Below are positions 1 through 8,634 of a DNA stretch of 33,441 nucleotides, piece after piece. A program made the translations under genes and the position numbers. The DNA is taken from contig CADECY010000104.1 of NCBI GenBank assembly GCA_902825945.1, forward strand, positions 1 through 33,441, in the 5' to 3' direction. This DNA comes from an uncultured Acidobacteriota bacterium. GTDB lineage: Bacteria; Acidobacteriota; Terriglobia; Bryobacterales; Bryobacteraceae. The first letter of the stretch is position 1, and every line of letters begins with the position of its first letter. The notes under the pieces are model-generated. The model did no database searches. It was not told the origin of the DNA and saw nothing but the letters and a program-made list of their open reading frames with translations.

Positions 1-2
1 TA

Positions 3-2198
3 CTATGGCTTCTCTTTCTTGGATTCGAGTTCTAATAGCAGCTTCTGAGCGGGCCTGTAGTTGGGAGCCGCTTCCAGAGCTTCGAGCAGCGCGTCGCTCG
101 CCTTGGCGCGATCGCCCAGTCCGAGATGCGCGCGGGCGACATTGAAATGCGCCGACGCCCGGTCGAGCGGCTTCATCGCCACCACCGCGCTGTATTCGCG
201 GAGCGCGCCGCGGAAATCGTTCGCGCCGTATTGAAGGTCGCCGAGCTTCTGATGAAGCTTGTCGTCGTTGACCGGATAGATGAAGTTCACGCGCGACAGC
301 GTCACGATGGCCCCCTTCTTGTCGCCGGCCTCTTCCTGCAAGGCGGCCAGGCGCTTCAGCGTCGCGGGTTCGCGTCCGCCGATATCGGAATACTTTCGGA
401 GTTCGCCGGTCGCGGACTTCTTGTCGCCCTTTTTTTCGTAGGCGTCGGCGAGCAGTTCGTAGGCGTTGCCCGCTTCGATGTAATCCGGATAGACGTCGCG
501 GATCTCGGAAGCGAGCTTGATGACCTCATCCCATTTCGACTCCTTTTTGAGTCCATTGGCCTGCTTCAGCTTCTTGGTCCAATCAGCGAATCCATCGACC
601 GTCTTCTTCGTGCTCTTGTCGAGCCATGCCAGGAATTCCTTGTCGAACTCCTCGGGCTTCATCTTCAGGTGCAACTCCACCACTTCGGGTGTCGTCTTGC
701 GCGCTCCGAACGAGTGCATCATCGCGAGCAGCGTATCGTAGCCCCACTTCTCGTTGATGTAGTCGCAGATCTTGCCCGCCTGGAAGTACGACACGATCAC
801 CTGCGTTTCGTACTTCGGCCGGACGAATCCGCGATCGAGTTCGGCGATCGGAAGGAGCTTTTTCTCCTTGAGCGCCTGTACGATGTTCGGCGTGAGACGG
901 TCACCCCAGTCCGGATAGGTGGCGGTTTCTTCGTGAACGGCGAGTCCTTCGGTGAACCAGCGCGGCACGCGATGTTTGGTGGCCACGAGCACGAAGACGT
1001 GGCTCATTTCATGCCACAGCGTCGAGGCCCAGTGGAAGCTGCCCGGCGTGCGTCCGGACGGACTGTCCATCGCGACTACGTCTCCGAAGGTGACGCCCAG
1101 GATTCCGACCCCCGGCATGCCCATGGTGCGTACCGCGAAGTCCTCGTGATCCGGATAGACTTCGAGCTGCACCGCTCGCGGCAGCTTCATCTTGTACTTC
1201 TTCTCGTAGACCCGGATGCACTTGCGAAGCTCGTCCTCGAAGTAGATCTTCAGGAGATCCGCTTCTTTCTTGTGGAGCTTGACGATCGTGTTGCCGGTCT
1301 GGAACGTGACGAAGTTCTTCAGGCTGTCGAGGAGTTTCAGGGAGTTCGTGGTGGAGGCCTCGCGGAATCCACGCTCGTGCGCGCGGTTGAGGGCATCGAG
1401 CGCTTCCTGGTGCCGGCCGACACGCATCAGGCCGATGCCGAGCCGCGACTGCGCCTGCAAGTGGTCCGGATCTAGTTCGATTGCCTTCCGCAGGTGAGCG
1501 ATGCTTTCGTCGTAGCGGCGGTTGAGGTCGAGGTGGTGGCCGATGATGTAGTGCGCGTGGCCATACTTCGGGTTGACCTTGTCGATTCTTTGCAGCCACT
1601 CATCGGCGGGCTTGTCGGCGAGAATCTCGACCGTTGCCCGGATTGCCATCGCGTTCAGCGCTTCCGGGTCGATCGCAAGCGCCTTGTCCGCCTCTTCGAT
1701 GGCCTTCTTCGGATTGCTATCCTCGACGGCCATGCTCGCGATCAATTCATGTGCCTCGACGTTTTTCGGATCCCGGTCGAGCACCTTCCGTGCCATCTCC
1801 TCGGCCTTGGCCTCGAAGGCGTCGGATGCCGCGATCGCCAGGCCCATCATGGCTCCGGCGTTCTCCTTGTCGATCTCGAGCGCTTCCTGGAACAGGTCGA
1901 CCGCGTCCTTCTTGTTCTTGTTGAAGGGTTCGATCAGCATCCGGCCCCAGCGCACGCGGGCCTCGGCGTTCTTCGGCTGCGCCTTGACCGCCGCTGAGAA
2001 CTCCTTATGTGCGGTGGCGTAGTCGCGAAGGCCGTAGTGACCTTCGGCACGAGTGGCGAGATCGGGCGATCCCGTCAGATTGGCGAAGCAAGCCCGTGCC
2101 TCGGGCTTCTTGCCCAACTTTTCGAGCCGCCAGCAATTGTCACCCGGCTTGGCGGCGAACAGCGAAAGTGAAAATAGCGTGAGGACGATCGTTCGCAC
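3..2198 (-). CDS. Exported TPR protein with peptidase MA-like (gluzincin) domain
   Basis: The 731-residue protein starts at a GTG directly after the TAA of the preceding gene. A short hydrophobic N-terminus (about residues 1-15) looks like a signal peptide. TPR-like helical repeats fill about 30-285 and again 565-725. Between them lies a zinc-peptidase core with HEMSH at 396-400 (H396, E397, H400) and a downstream TEGLA segment whose Glu418 fits the third zinc ligand of gluzincins (HExxH plus a distal E). The combination matches peptidase MA-family TPR proteins common in Acidobacteriota. The substrate is unknown. It is the last gene of a four-gene minus-strand operon, so it probably acts in the periplasm with the caspase-fold and VWA proteins encoded upstream. 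The ORF is complete: its TAG is at positions 3-5. Confidence is high for the fold and low for the role. Confidence 0.88.
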   Translation of the reverse strand: MRTIVLTLFSLSLFAAKPGDNCWRLEKLGKKPEARACFANLTGSPDLATRAEGHYGLRDYATAHKEFSAAVKAQPKNAEARVRWGRMLIEPFNKNKKDAVDLFQEALEIDKENAGAMMGLAIAASDAFEAKAEEMARKVLDRDPKNVEAHELIASMAVEDSNPKKAIEEADKALAIDPEALNAMAIRATVEILADKPADEWLQRIDKVNPKYGHAHYIIGHHLDLNRRYDESIAHLRKAIELDPDHLQAQSRLGIGLMRVGRHQEALDALNRAHERGFREASTTNSLKLLDSLKNFVTFQTGNTIVKLHKKEADLLKIYFEDELRKCIRVYEKKYKMKLPRAVQLEVYPDHEDFAVRTMGMPGVGILGVTFGDVVAMDSPSGRTPGSFHWASTLWHEMSHVFVLVATKHRVPRWFTEGLAVHEETATYPDWGDRLTPNIVQALKEKKLLPIAELDRGFVRPKYETQVIVSYFQAGKICDYINEKWGYDTLLAMMHSFGARKTTPEVVELHLKMKPEEFDKEFLAWLDKSTKKTVDGFADWTKKLKQANGLKKESKWDEVIKLASEIRDVYPDYIEAGNAYELLADAYEKKGDKKSATGELRKYSDIGGREPATLKRLAALQEEAGDKKGAIVTLSRVNFIYPVNDDKLHQKLGDLQYGANDFRGALREYSAVVAMKPLDRASAHFNVARAHLGLGDRAKASDALLEALEAAPNYRPAQKLLLELESKKEKP

Positions 2199-3122
2199 TT
2201 ACTTGTCGATCTCCTCCTGCACGCGGGCCAGTTCGAGCAGGAGTTTCGCGAGTTCCTTTCGATACTGATCGGACGGCATCGCGGCCTTCTCGAGCTTGAG
2301 ACGGTCGATCTGAACTTCCAGTTGCTCCTTTTTCGCTAGCAGCTGGCGCTTGGCCGGATCGGCCGCCGCGCGCTGGGCCGATCCCAGCCGCACCACGGGA
2401 ATCCGCGCGGCGAGCATTCCCTGTCCGGTATCGTCGAGCCCCGGTTTGCGCGCGCCGTCGCCCGCGCCTTTGTCCTCGAGCATCGCGTGCTCGGTGGCCA
2501 GACGCTTGGCGGTCTCGTAAAAATTGGTGGTCTTCTGGTCGGCGTAGCGATAGGCTTCGAGCGCGGTGATCGCTTCGTTCTTGTCGGTGTCGGCACTGGC
2601 ATCGCGTAATGCTTCCACCCAATAACGGCCGAATACCGTCGCGTTCTTCTCCGTGCCGGACTTCGTAGCCGTCACCACGGCGCGATTCTGGCGCTGCAGC
2701 GCGTGAAGCGATCCACCAGAGGCACTGGTGGTGTTCACGATCAGTTGCTTGCCGGCGGGAATCCGGTCGCACAGCGCGGCGAGTTCGATCGCGGTGATGT
2801 CCGGACCCTTCAGGTTGAATTTGTAGTCCGTTCCATCGAAGGTTCCGTGTCCGATCAGAAACAACACGAACTGATCATCTTGTTTCGCCTCGCGGGCAAC
2901 GGCCGCGAGGGTGTCGGTCAACTTCTGTTTGGTGGCATCGGCTCCGGAAAGCGTCAAGACGCGTCCGTCGCCGCCCGAGCCCTTCAGTACGTGATCCGCG
3001 TCTTTCGCGAGCGCGCCGAAGCGCTGCTCATATTCGGCTTCTCCGCCAATCCCGGCCACGGTCACGTGAAATGTCGCGGCCACGGCGAGTGACGGTGCGA
3101 GCAACAGGGGCAGCAGGCGCAT
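2199..3122 (-). CDS. Secreted caspase-fold (C13/C14-like) protein with Ser at the catalytic Cys position
   Basis: I start the gene at the ATG at 3122-3120. It overlaps the TGA of the upstream VWA gene by one base and opens with a clear signal peptide (MRLLPLLLAPSLAVAA). A longer frame reaching 3206 would lose that signal. The 307-residue product has the caspase-like landmarks: a hydrophobic strand ending in GHGTFDG (H92) and a second strand followed by NTTSASGG (130-137). Aligned to the usual D-A-C-H-S-G-G motif, the nucleophilic Cys is replaced by Ser133. The mid-region keeps the TATKSGTEKNAT and TDKNEAITALEAY segments typical of secreted C13-like proteins. The last ~50 residues form a charged coiled coil. 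It may be a non-peptidase scaffold or a serine-using variant; the sequence cannot tell which. Confidence 0.8.
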   Translation of the reverse strand: MRLLPLLLAPSLAVAATFHVTVAGIGGEAEYEQRFGALAKDADHVLKGSGGDGRVLTLSGADATKQKLTDTLAAVAREAKQDDQFVLFLIGHGTFDGTDYKFNLKGPDITAIELAALCDRIPAGKQLIVNTTSASGGSLHALQRQNRAVVTATKSGTEKNATVFGRYWVEALRDASADTDKNEAITALEAYRYADQKTTNFYETAKRLATEHAMLEDKGAGDGARKPGLDDTGQGMLAARIPVVRLGSAQRAAADPAKRQLLAKKEQLEVQIDRLKLEKAAMPSDQYRKELAKLLLELARVQEEIDK

Positions 3123-5380
3123 CAGACGATCCCCCAGCGGCGGCGCAGCAGCCACTCGGCGGCGCGCAGCCCGAACAAGAGTAGAAGGACGGCGGGCATG
3201 TTCCACAGGTCGCGCGTTTCGCGGATCGTGATTCCGGCGCCGGAATATGTAATCTCTTCAGGCAGCTTCGACACATCGGCGGGCTTCCAGTACCTGCCGC
3301 CGGTACCCTCGGCGAGCTTGGTCAGTAGATCCACGTTTTGTTCGGTATGGAAGTTCTCGGCTAGCCCGTCCTGGCGCTGGAATGCCACCGTGTCGCGTCC
3401 AAGCTCTTCCTCTCCGCGTGTCGCCTTCACCTCGACGATGTAGGAGCCTGGCTTCTCGGCGTTCCACTCGGCCTGGAAAATTCCTGGATTCACCGGGTCG
3501 GGCGTCAGTTCGAACATCGCGCCGGTGGCCTCGGGTCCGATGACGTTTGCCTCGACCTTCGCATCCGCCGCGGCGAGATAATTCTTGTCGCGCGCATCGA
3601 CCGTGAGCTTCACCTTGCCCTCGTCAAGAAGCATCGGCTTGGGTGTCGAGGCGACCACTCGGCCTGGCGTATCGCTCACCAGCCATCGCAACAACTGCTG
3701 CCAGAACATCTCGTGTGTCTGATCCTCGACCGGCTGCTGCATCTGCCAACGCCACGTGCTGCCCGCGAGAATCGCCGTGCGTCCCCGGCCGTAGTTCTGG
3801 GTCACGAGAAACGGTGATAAGCCCTTGCCGCCCGGATTGTGGGAAGCCAGCACCGCGGCGCCCGGCTTCGGCACACCGGCGTCCTGATAGTCGGCGAGGT
3901 GCGGCAACTGTTTCCACCGTTCCGCGTTCTTCGCCGGATCCTCGACCAATCTGGTGATCAGGCTTTCGAGGCCCGCTGGCGCGAGTTCGACCTTGGAGGG
4001 CTCGCGCGCGAACGTCCCACGCCGATCCGGAAGTGCGGTGGGCAGCAACTCCGCCACGATCGACTTACCCCACGCGCCATCGCCCAATCCAGCGCGGCTG
4101 CCAAGCCACAAGATGCCGCCTCCGCGCCGGTCGACGAACACCTTCAGTAACTCCTGTTGTTTGGTATTGAAGTAGGCCGCCTCGACCGATCCGATGATGA
4201 TGCCCTGATAGCCGAACAGCTCTTCCACGGTATCGGGGAAGCCATCCTTCAGGTCGGCGGCCAAGCCACCCTGGCGGTAGATCTTGTTCTGCGTGGTTCG
4301 CAGCATCGCCACGATTTCGACGTTCTTGTCGTTTTCAAGAGCTCGGCGCAGGAACTTGTACTCCCAGCGCGGCTCGCCTTCGACATAGAGGATACGCGGC
4401 TTGGCGTTGTCGACGTTCAGCAGGCGCATCGTGCCGTTGTTCTTCGTGTTCTGCTCGGCCTGTTGCGCGTCGAACTGAATTTCGAGGGTCTTCGCTCCGG
4501 CGGCACCCGCGTTGAACAGGAGGGTCTCGCTCGCGCGGGCTCCGTCTTTCGGCAACGTCACATCGCGCGCGGCGAGAACCTTGCCGCTTTCCTTGAGCGT
4601 CAGCTTGCCCTTGCGGCCCGCGAAGCCATGCTGGTGAAACGTCACGCGCGCCGACAGCCGGGAATCGGCGAGGGCGCGCTTCGGCGTCTGGACGTCCAAT
4701 ACCTCGACATCGTTTTCCGGTATGGGTTTCCCGTAACCGATCGTATGCACCGGGATCCGCCGGGTCCGAAGTTCGGAGACGGTCTCGAGATCGATCCCGC
4801 CCGCGTTGTCGGCTCCGTCGGAGAGCAACACCACCGCGCCCACCGGCAATCCGGCGGACTCGATCGACAACTGCTTCAGGCCATCGGCGATATGGGTAGC
4901 GCTCGTTTTCGCCGTCACCGTATCGAGCTTCTGGACACGCCGCAAGTTATCGCTGACGCGATAGACACGGGTCTGAAACTTCCTCTCGAGCGCGGCCAGC
5001 AGTCCGCTGTCGAGCGTCTTCTTCGCGTTGTCGAGCCTCGGAGCGCCTTCGTCGGCGCTAGCCATGCTCGCCGAGTCGTCCACCAGCACGGCCACGACAT
5101 TCTGTTGCGGCTTGAGTGTCGAGATCAGAACGGCGGGCTGCCAAAGCAGCGTGAGCACCACGGCGAGCAGCGTGCTCTGCAGAATCCACAGAAGAATCGG
5201 GCGCCAGCCGGTTCGAACACCTTCGGCGGCAGTGCGCAGACGGTCGCGGATGAGCCATGCGAGCACGCCGGCGCCGGCGATGATCAGCAGCACCAGCAGC
5301 CATTTCGGCGAGCTGGCCATCAGCACCACTTCGCCTCGCGAGAAAACGGTCCGGGGGTATTGGAAAAGGAGTTCGAACAT
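3122..5380 (-). CDS. Membrane-anchored VWA-domain protein (BatA-like, with glutamine amidotransferase-like region)
   Basis: The 752-residue protein has two N-terminal membrane segments (about 26-44 and 60-85), then a von Willebrand A domain from about 94. Its MIDAS motif DDSAS is at 101-105 and the strand VVLLSDGADNAGG is at 183-195. A region with the class I glutamine amidotransferase-like fold seems to follow (about 320-580, including the ILYVEGEPRWEYKFLRRAL stretch), then a beta-rich segment and a C-terminal membrane helix (about 728-745). This architecture is familiar from the aerotolerance-type operons of MoxR, DUF58, VWA and DUF4159 genes. Most of the protein should face the periplasm. 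It begins six bases after the DUF4159 gene and is coupled to the caspase-fold gene by a TGATG junction. No MoxR or DUF58 gene is visible in this window. The function of the complex is not established. Confidence 0.85.
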   Translation of the reverse strand: MFELLFQYPRTVFSRGEVVLMASSPKWLLVLLIIAGAGVLAWLIRDRLRTAAEGVRTGWRPILLWILQSTLLAVVLTLLWQPAVLISTLKPQQNVVAVLVDDSASMASADEGAPRLDNAKKTLDSGLLAALERKFQTRVYRVSDNLRRVQKLDTVTAKTSATHIADGLKQLSIESAGLPVGAVVLLSDGADNAGGIDLETVSELRTRRIPVHTIGYGKPIPENDVEVLDVQTPKRALADSRLSARVTFHQHGFAGRKGKLTLKESGKVLAARDVTLPKDGARASETLLFNAGAAGAKTLEIQFDAQQAEQNTKNNGTMRLLNVDNAKPRILYVEGEPRWEYKFLRRALENDKNVEIVAMLRTTQNKIYRQGGLAADLKDGFPDTVEELFGYQGIIIGSVEAAYFNTKQQELLKVFVDRRGGGILWLGSRAGLGDGAWGKSIVAELLPTALPDRRGTFAREPSKVELAPAGLESLITRLVEDPAKNAERWKQLPHLADYQDAGVPKPGAAVLASHNPGGKGLSPFLVTQNYGRGRTAILAGSTWRWQMQQPVEDQTHEMFWQQLLRWLVSDTPGRVVASTPKPMLLDEGKVKLTVDARDKNYLAAADAKVEANVIGPEATGAMFELTPDPVNPGIFQAEWNAEKPGSYIVEVKATRGEEELGRDTVAFQRQDGLAENFHTEQNVDLLTKLAEGTGGRYWKPADVSKLPEEITYSGAGITIRETRDLWNMPAVLLLLFGLRAAEWLLRRRWGIV

Positions 5381-5386
5381 GCTGGC

Positions 5387-6178
5387 TCAGTGCGTCATCG
5401 AATAGATGATGTAGTTCACTCCCACCCGGTAGGCTACTGATGCGAGATTCTCGGGATACTCGGGAAGGTCCGCCCATTCCCATGCGTCGCCAAGGTCCAT
5501 ATTGTGACAGATGGCGACCATCACGCGGCCCTTGTCGTCGAAGATGCCGCGCCAACGGGCTTCGACCCCGTCGCGTTCAAAGGTGCGGCCGCTATAAAAC
5601 ATCTGGATTCCGGGCACTTGCGGCCGCTCGTCGAGGTTGTAGACGACGTGGAAAATCTGTTCCTTGTTTTCAAGGTCGACGATCGGGCGATCGGGGAAGA
5701 CCTTTTGGATCCCCTCGAGAAACGCTTCCCACTCGTAGGTACCGTGGAAATCGTCGGTCATGATGAAGCCGCCGCGCAGCAGATAGTCGCGCAGCTTGGC
5801 GGCGTCCTTGTCGGACAGGTTCCAGTGTCCGACTTCGGTCGCGTAGATCCACGGGTAATCGTAGATCTGGTCGGAGTTCATGTCGACCACCTGCTCGACG
5901 CTCTTGGTGCTGATGCGCGTTAGCCGCCGTACGCCTTGCACGAACTGCCGGTCCGCTTTCGGATAGTCGGTGGCCCAGCTTCCGCCCCTGCGCCGGTAGC
6001 CGCCGTAGCCGCTGTCGTAGCGGAGGCGTGCGAACGTATACTCGGTCCTGTCTGCGGCGTCGGATGGCATGGCCGCCGGCGTGTCCTCTTCGTCGAAAAA
6101 CGAACGGCGTCCCCGCTGGCCCAGCAGTATGCCGCCGCCAACGAGAATCGACAGCAGAACAACGCTGGTTCGCCGCAT
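5387..6178 (-). CDS. DUF4159-domain exported protein, first gene of the envelope operon
   Basis: This 263-residue protein has an N-terminal hydrophobic segment (about 5-20), then a DUF4159 domain from about residue 46 (YTFARLRYDSGYGG...). It carries the family-typical stretch from RQFVQGVRRLT to the LRDYLLRGGFIMTDDFHG segment and ends in a short hydrophobic YIIYSMTH tail. DUF4159 resembles a ThuA/glutamine amidotransferase-like fold without a known activity and is repeatedly found beside BatA-like VWA genes. An AAGGAG ribosome site (complement of 6188-6193) lies nine bases before the ATG. This supports the start and marks the gene as the head of the operon that continues through the VWA, caspase-fold and TPR-peptidase genes. 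The Gly/Arg/Tyr-rich insert at about 56-67 is low complexity. Confidence 0.88.
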   Translation of the reverse strand: MRRTSVVLLSILVGGGILLGQRGRRSFFDEEDTPAAMPSDAADRTEYTFARLRYDSGYGGYRRRGGSWATDYPKADRQFVQGVRRLTRISTKSVEQVVDMNSDQIYDYPWIYATEVGHWNLSDKDAAKLRDYLLRGGFIMTDDFHGTYEWEAFLEGIQKVFPDRPIVDLENKEQIFHVVYNLDERPQVPGIQMFYSGRTFERDGVEARWRGIFDDKGRVMVAICHNMDLGDAWEWADLPEYPENLASVAYRVGVNYIIYSMTH

Positions 6179-6350
6179 CCTCGGACACTCCTTACATTAA
6201 GATGCCTTTACGATATCACACGGTTTCGTCAATCGCGTATGAATCGAAATGGCTCGGGACCGTCATTTTACAATCCATTACGAAACCCCTCCCGGCGGGT
6301 TCTCAAAGCCGTTGGACGTACCATGGAGGGGAATGTCCTGCTGTGCCCTA

Positions 6351-6551
6351 ATGTCGGAAATGAGCGATCGCGAATTCGTTCGCATCGGACCGATCCATTC
6401 GATTTCCAACGGCCGTATCGTGACCGAGATCGATACGGAGTTCCACCTTCGCTTTGGAGAGGATCGCCCCAGCTACGCGGGGATGCACTACTGCCCCTGG
6501 TGCGGAAAGTCCATTTCTCGCGATCTCTGGAATCGCGAGAAGAAGAAGTGA
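6351..6551 (+). CDS. Small hypothetical protein with a CPWCGK zinc-knuckle-like tail
   Basis: This is a short frame of about 66 residues whose C-terminus reads YAGMHYCPWCGKSISRDLW followed by a basic tail. It has a single CxxC pair, so it is half a zinc ribbon. It might bind metal as a dimer or use additional ligands such as His. The N-terminal half alternates strand-like segments (VRIGPIHSI, RIVTEIDTEFHLRFG). The start is uncertain: ATGs at 6333, 6351 and 6360 are in frame. A GGAGGGG motif at 6325-6331 is too close to the first and rather far from the second. It ends ten bases before the hydrolase gene and may be cotranscribed with it. I do not recognise the family with certainty, and the function is unknown. 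Confidence 0.55.
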   Translation: MSEMSDREFVRIGPIHSISNGRIVTEIDTEFHLRFGEDRPSYAGMHYCPWCGKSISRDLWNREKKK

Positions 6552-6561
6552 ATCGCGTGCG

Positions 6562-7467
6562 ATGAGGGTGTTGTTCATCGCGGTGCTCGCGTTGGCGGGA
6601 GCGCTGATGATCTCTGGCGTGATTCTGGCCGAGTCCGCCACGAGGATTCCGCGCTCGTTCCGCTGGTTGCCGCCGCGGAGCGTGGCCCTTGCGGCCGCGG
6701 TCGATTCCGGAGCGACGCTGCGCGATCTCGAAATCACCGCCGCCGATGGAGTGAGCCTGCGCGCCTGGATGCTGAGTCCGCATGAGCCCAACGGCACGGC
6801 GCTGCTGGTTCTGCATGGGGTGGGCGCGCATCGCGGACATGTGCTCGGTCACGCCGCTCTGTTTGCGCGGCATGGCTATACGGTGATCGTGCCCGATCAC
6901 CGCGCCCATGGAACGAGCGGCGGCGACCGGACGACCTACGGCGTGCTCGAATCGAGTGATGTTTCCCGCTGGATCGATTGGGCGGAACGCAACACGGGCG
7001 CTCGCCGCGTCGTGGGCTACGGACAGTCGATGGGCGCGGCGATCCTGCTTCGGACCGCGGGGCTGGACGCGCGGCTTTCATCGGTTGCCGCCGAAGCGCC
7101 CTTCGCTACGTTCGAGGCCGCGGCGACGGATCGCGTCGCGAGTTTCATCTCGCGCCCGCCCGCGTGGTTCGCGGTGGAAACAGGGTTTCTGTGGTGGCAC
7201 ATGCGATCGGGTATTGATTTGAAACTGGCGAACCCGCTCGCCGGTCTTCGCGCCGCCATGCGCAGGCCCATTCCGCCGCGCGTGATGCTGATCCACTCGG
7301 ATGCAGATGCGACAATCCCGCGGTGGCACTCGCGGAAGTTGCGCGATGTGGCTCGCGGCCGAATCGTGTATTGGGAACTCGAGAGTGTCGAGCACACGCA
7401 GGCATACCAGCGATTGCCCGAGGAGTTCGAGGAGCGGGTAACGCTGTTCTTCGAGGAGCCGCGATGA
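6562..7467 (+). CDS. Alpha/beta hydrolase with N-terminal membrane anchor
   Basis: The 301-residue protein begins at the ATG at 6562, which gives an N-terminal hydrophobic helix (about 3-24). Extending upstream would place a basic, unlikely tail before the helix. The alpha/beta hydrolase core follows. LLVLHGVGAHRGH (82-94) holds the oxyanion region, GYGQSMGAA contains the nucleophile elbow G-Q-S-M-G (Ser156), IHSDADATIP carries the likely acid and VEHTQAY the likely catalytic His. It resembles the COG1073/YqkD group of membrane-associated hydrolases; the substrate is unknown. It lies ten bases after the short CPWC gene and 54 bases before gldA on the same strand, so the three may share a transcript. 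Confidence 0.85.
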   Translation: MRVLFIAVLALAGALMISGVILAESATRIPRSFRWLPPRSVALAAAVDSGATLRDLEITAADGVSLRAWMLSPHEPNGTALLVLHGVGAHRGHVLGHAALFARHGYTVIVPDHRAHGTSGGDRTTYGVLESSDVSRWIDWAERNTGARRVVGYGQSMGAAILLRTAGLDARLSSVAAEAPFATFEAAATDRVASFISRPPAWFAVETGFLWWHMRSGIDLKLANPLAGLRAAMRRPIPPRVMLIHSDADATIPRWHSRKLRDVARGRIVYWELESVEHTQAYQRLPEEFEERVTLFFEEPR

Positions 7468-7521
7468 GCAAACGCTCCGCTCCGCTTCTGGCGGGATTCG
7501 TGAAGCGTTACCATAGCGCTG

Positions 7522-8634
7522 ATGCTTTCCGTCTTCTGCTCGCCCAGCCGCTACACGCAAGGCCGCAACGCCACCGAATCGCTCGGCGCCGAAATGGCGA
7601 AACTCGGGCTGCCGGCGCCGGTGCTGATCGTCGCAAGCCGGTCCGCGCGGCGGTTGCTCGAAGCCACGTGGCGCAGGGCTCTCGGTGATTCCGGATTCTC
7701 GTTCGCGATTCACGATTTCGGAGGCGAATGCTCGGACGCGGAAGTGGCGCGCATCGTCGCGTCGGCGAAGGCTTCGGGCGCGCGGACGATCGTGGGATCG
7801 GGCGGCGGAAAGGTACTCGACGCGGCTCGTGCCGCGGCCGCCGATCTCGACACTCCGGTGGTCAATTGCCCTACCGTTGCCTCGAGCGATGCGCCGTGCA
7901 GCGCGCTCTCGGTGATCTATACCGACGAAGGAGTTTTCCAGGAGTACCGCTTCTACCGCAAGAATCCAGACTTGGTGCTAGTGGACTCGCAGGTCGTGGC
8001 CGCCGGTCCAGCGCGTTTGCTCGCGGCGGGCATGGGTGATGCGCTCGCGACCTATTTCGAGGCGCGCACCTGCGCTGCTGGCTCGGTGCGCAACATGCGT
8101 GGCGGCGCTTCGACCCAATCCGCGCTCGCGCTCGCCGAACTCTGCTACCGCACCTTGCAAGCCGACGGGATCGAGGCGATGTCGGCCGTGGGACTGAACG
8201 TAGTGACCCCGGCACTCGAACGGATCATCGAGGCGAATACGCTGCTTTCGGGCCTCGGCTTCGAATCGTCAGGACTCGCCGCCGCCCACGCCGTCCACAA
8301 CGGACTCACCGCCGCGCCTGGAACGCACGGGTATTATCATGGCGAAAAGGTAGCCTTCGGAACGCTCGTGCAGTTGGTGATGGAGGGCGCCTCGCGAACA
8401 CAGATGCAGGATGTCCTGCGATTCTCGACCGCGGTGGGACTGCCGGTGACGCTCGCGGGAATCGGCTGTGACGGAATCGAGCGCGAGTTGCTCGAACGGG
8501 TCGCGGAACGGGCGACGGCTCCGGGAGAGACGATTCACAATGAGCCGTTCGAGGTGACGGCCCGGATGGTGTCGGATGCCGTGCTGGCGGCGGATGCTTT
8601 GGGGCGGGATTGGCGAAGGTCGAACCGAGAGTGA
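7522..8634 (+). CDS. gldA: Glycerol dehydrogenase (NAD-dependent, metal-dependent)
   Basis: The 370-residue protein is colinear with classical GldA over its whole length (E. coli GldA is 367 aa). It should oxidise glycerol to dihydroxyacetone with NAD+ in the cytoplasm. Visible landmarks are the FGGECSD stretch (67-72), the NAD-binding GSGGGK loop (92-97), TVASSDAPCSALSVIYTDEG (118-137), LLAAGMGDALATYFEAR with metal ligand Asp173, and the two His ligands in AAHAVHNGL (H256) and YYHGEKVAFG (H273). The N-terminus SPSRYTQG matches the family start SPxKYIQG, so the ATG at 7522 is well supported even though no clear ribosome site precedes it. No dihydroxyacetone kinase gene lies nearby. A related polyol-type substrate is possible. 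Confidence 0.93.
   Translation: MLSVFCSPSRYTQGRNATESLGAEMAKLGLPAPVLIVASRSARRLLEATWRRALGDSGFSFAIHDFGGECSDAEVARIVASAKASGARTIVGSGGGKVLDAARAAAADLDTPVVNCPTVASSDAPCSALSVIYTDEGVFQEYRFYRKNPDLVLVDSQVVAAGPARLLAAGMGDALATYFEARTCAAGSVRNMRGGASTQSALALAELCYRTLQADGIEAMSAVGLNVVTPALERIIEANTLLSGLGFESSGLAAAHAVHNGLTAAPGTHGYYHGEKVAFGTLVQLVMEGASRTQMQDVLRFSTAVGLPVTLAGIGCDGIERELLERVAERATAPGETIHNEPFEVTARMVSDAVLAADALGRDWRRSNRE

Noticed and set aside
4157..5440. A 427-codon plus-strand frame opposite the VWA gene.
   Set aside because: It is the complement of a gene with clear VWA and membrane signatures. The frame has no motif of its own.
7464..7688. A possible gene starting at an ATG overlapping the hydrolase stop (ATGA).
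   Set aside because: It runs out of frame through the N-terminus of gldA, whose own start region aligns with its family. The peptide is Arg/Ala-rich and motif-free.
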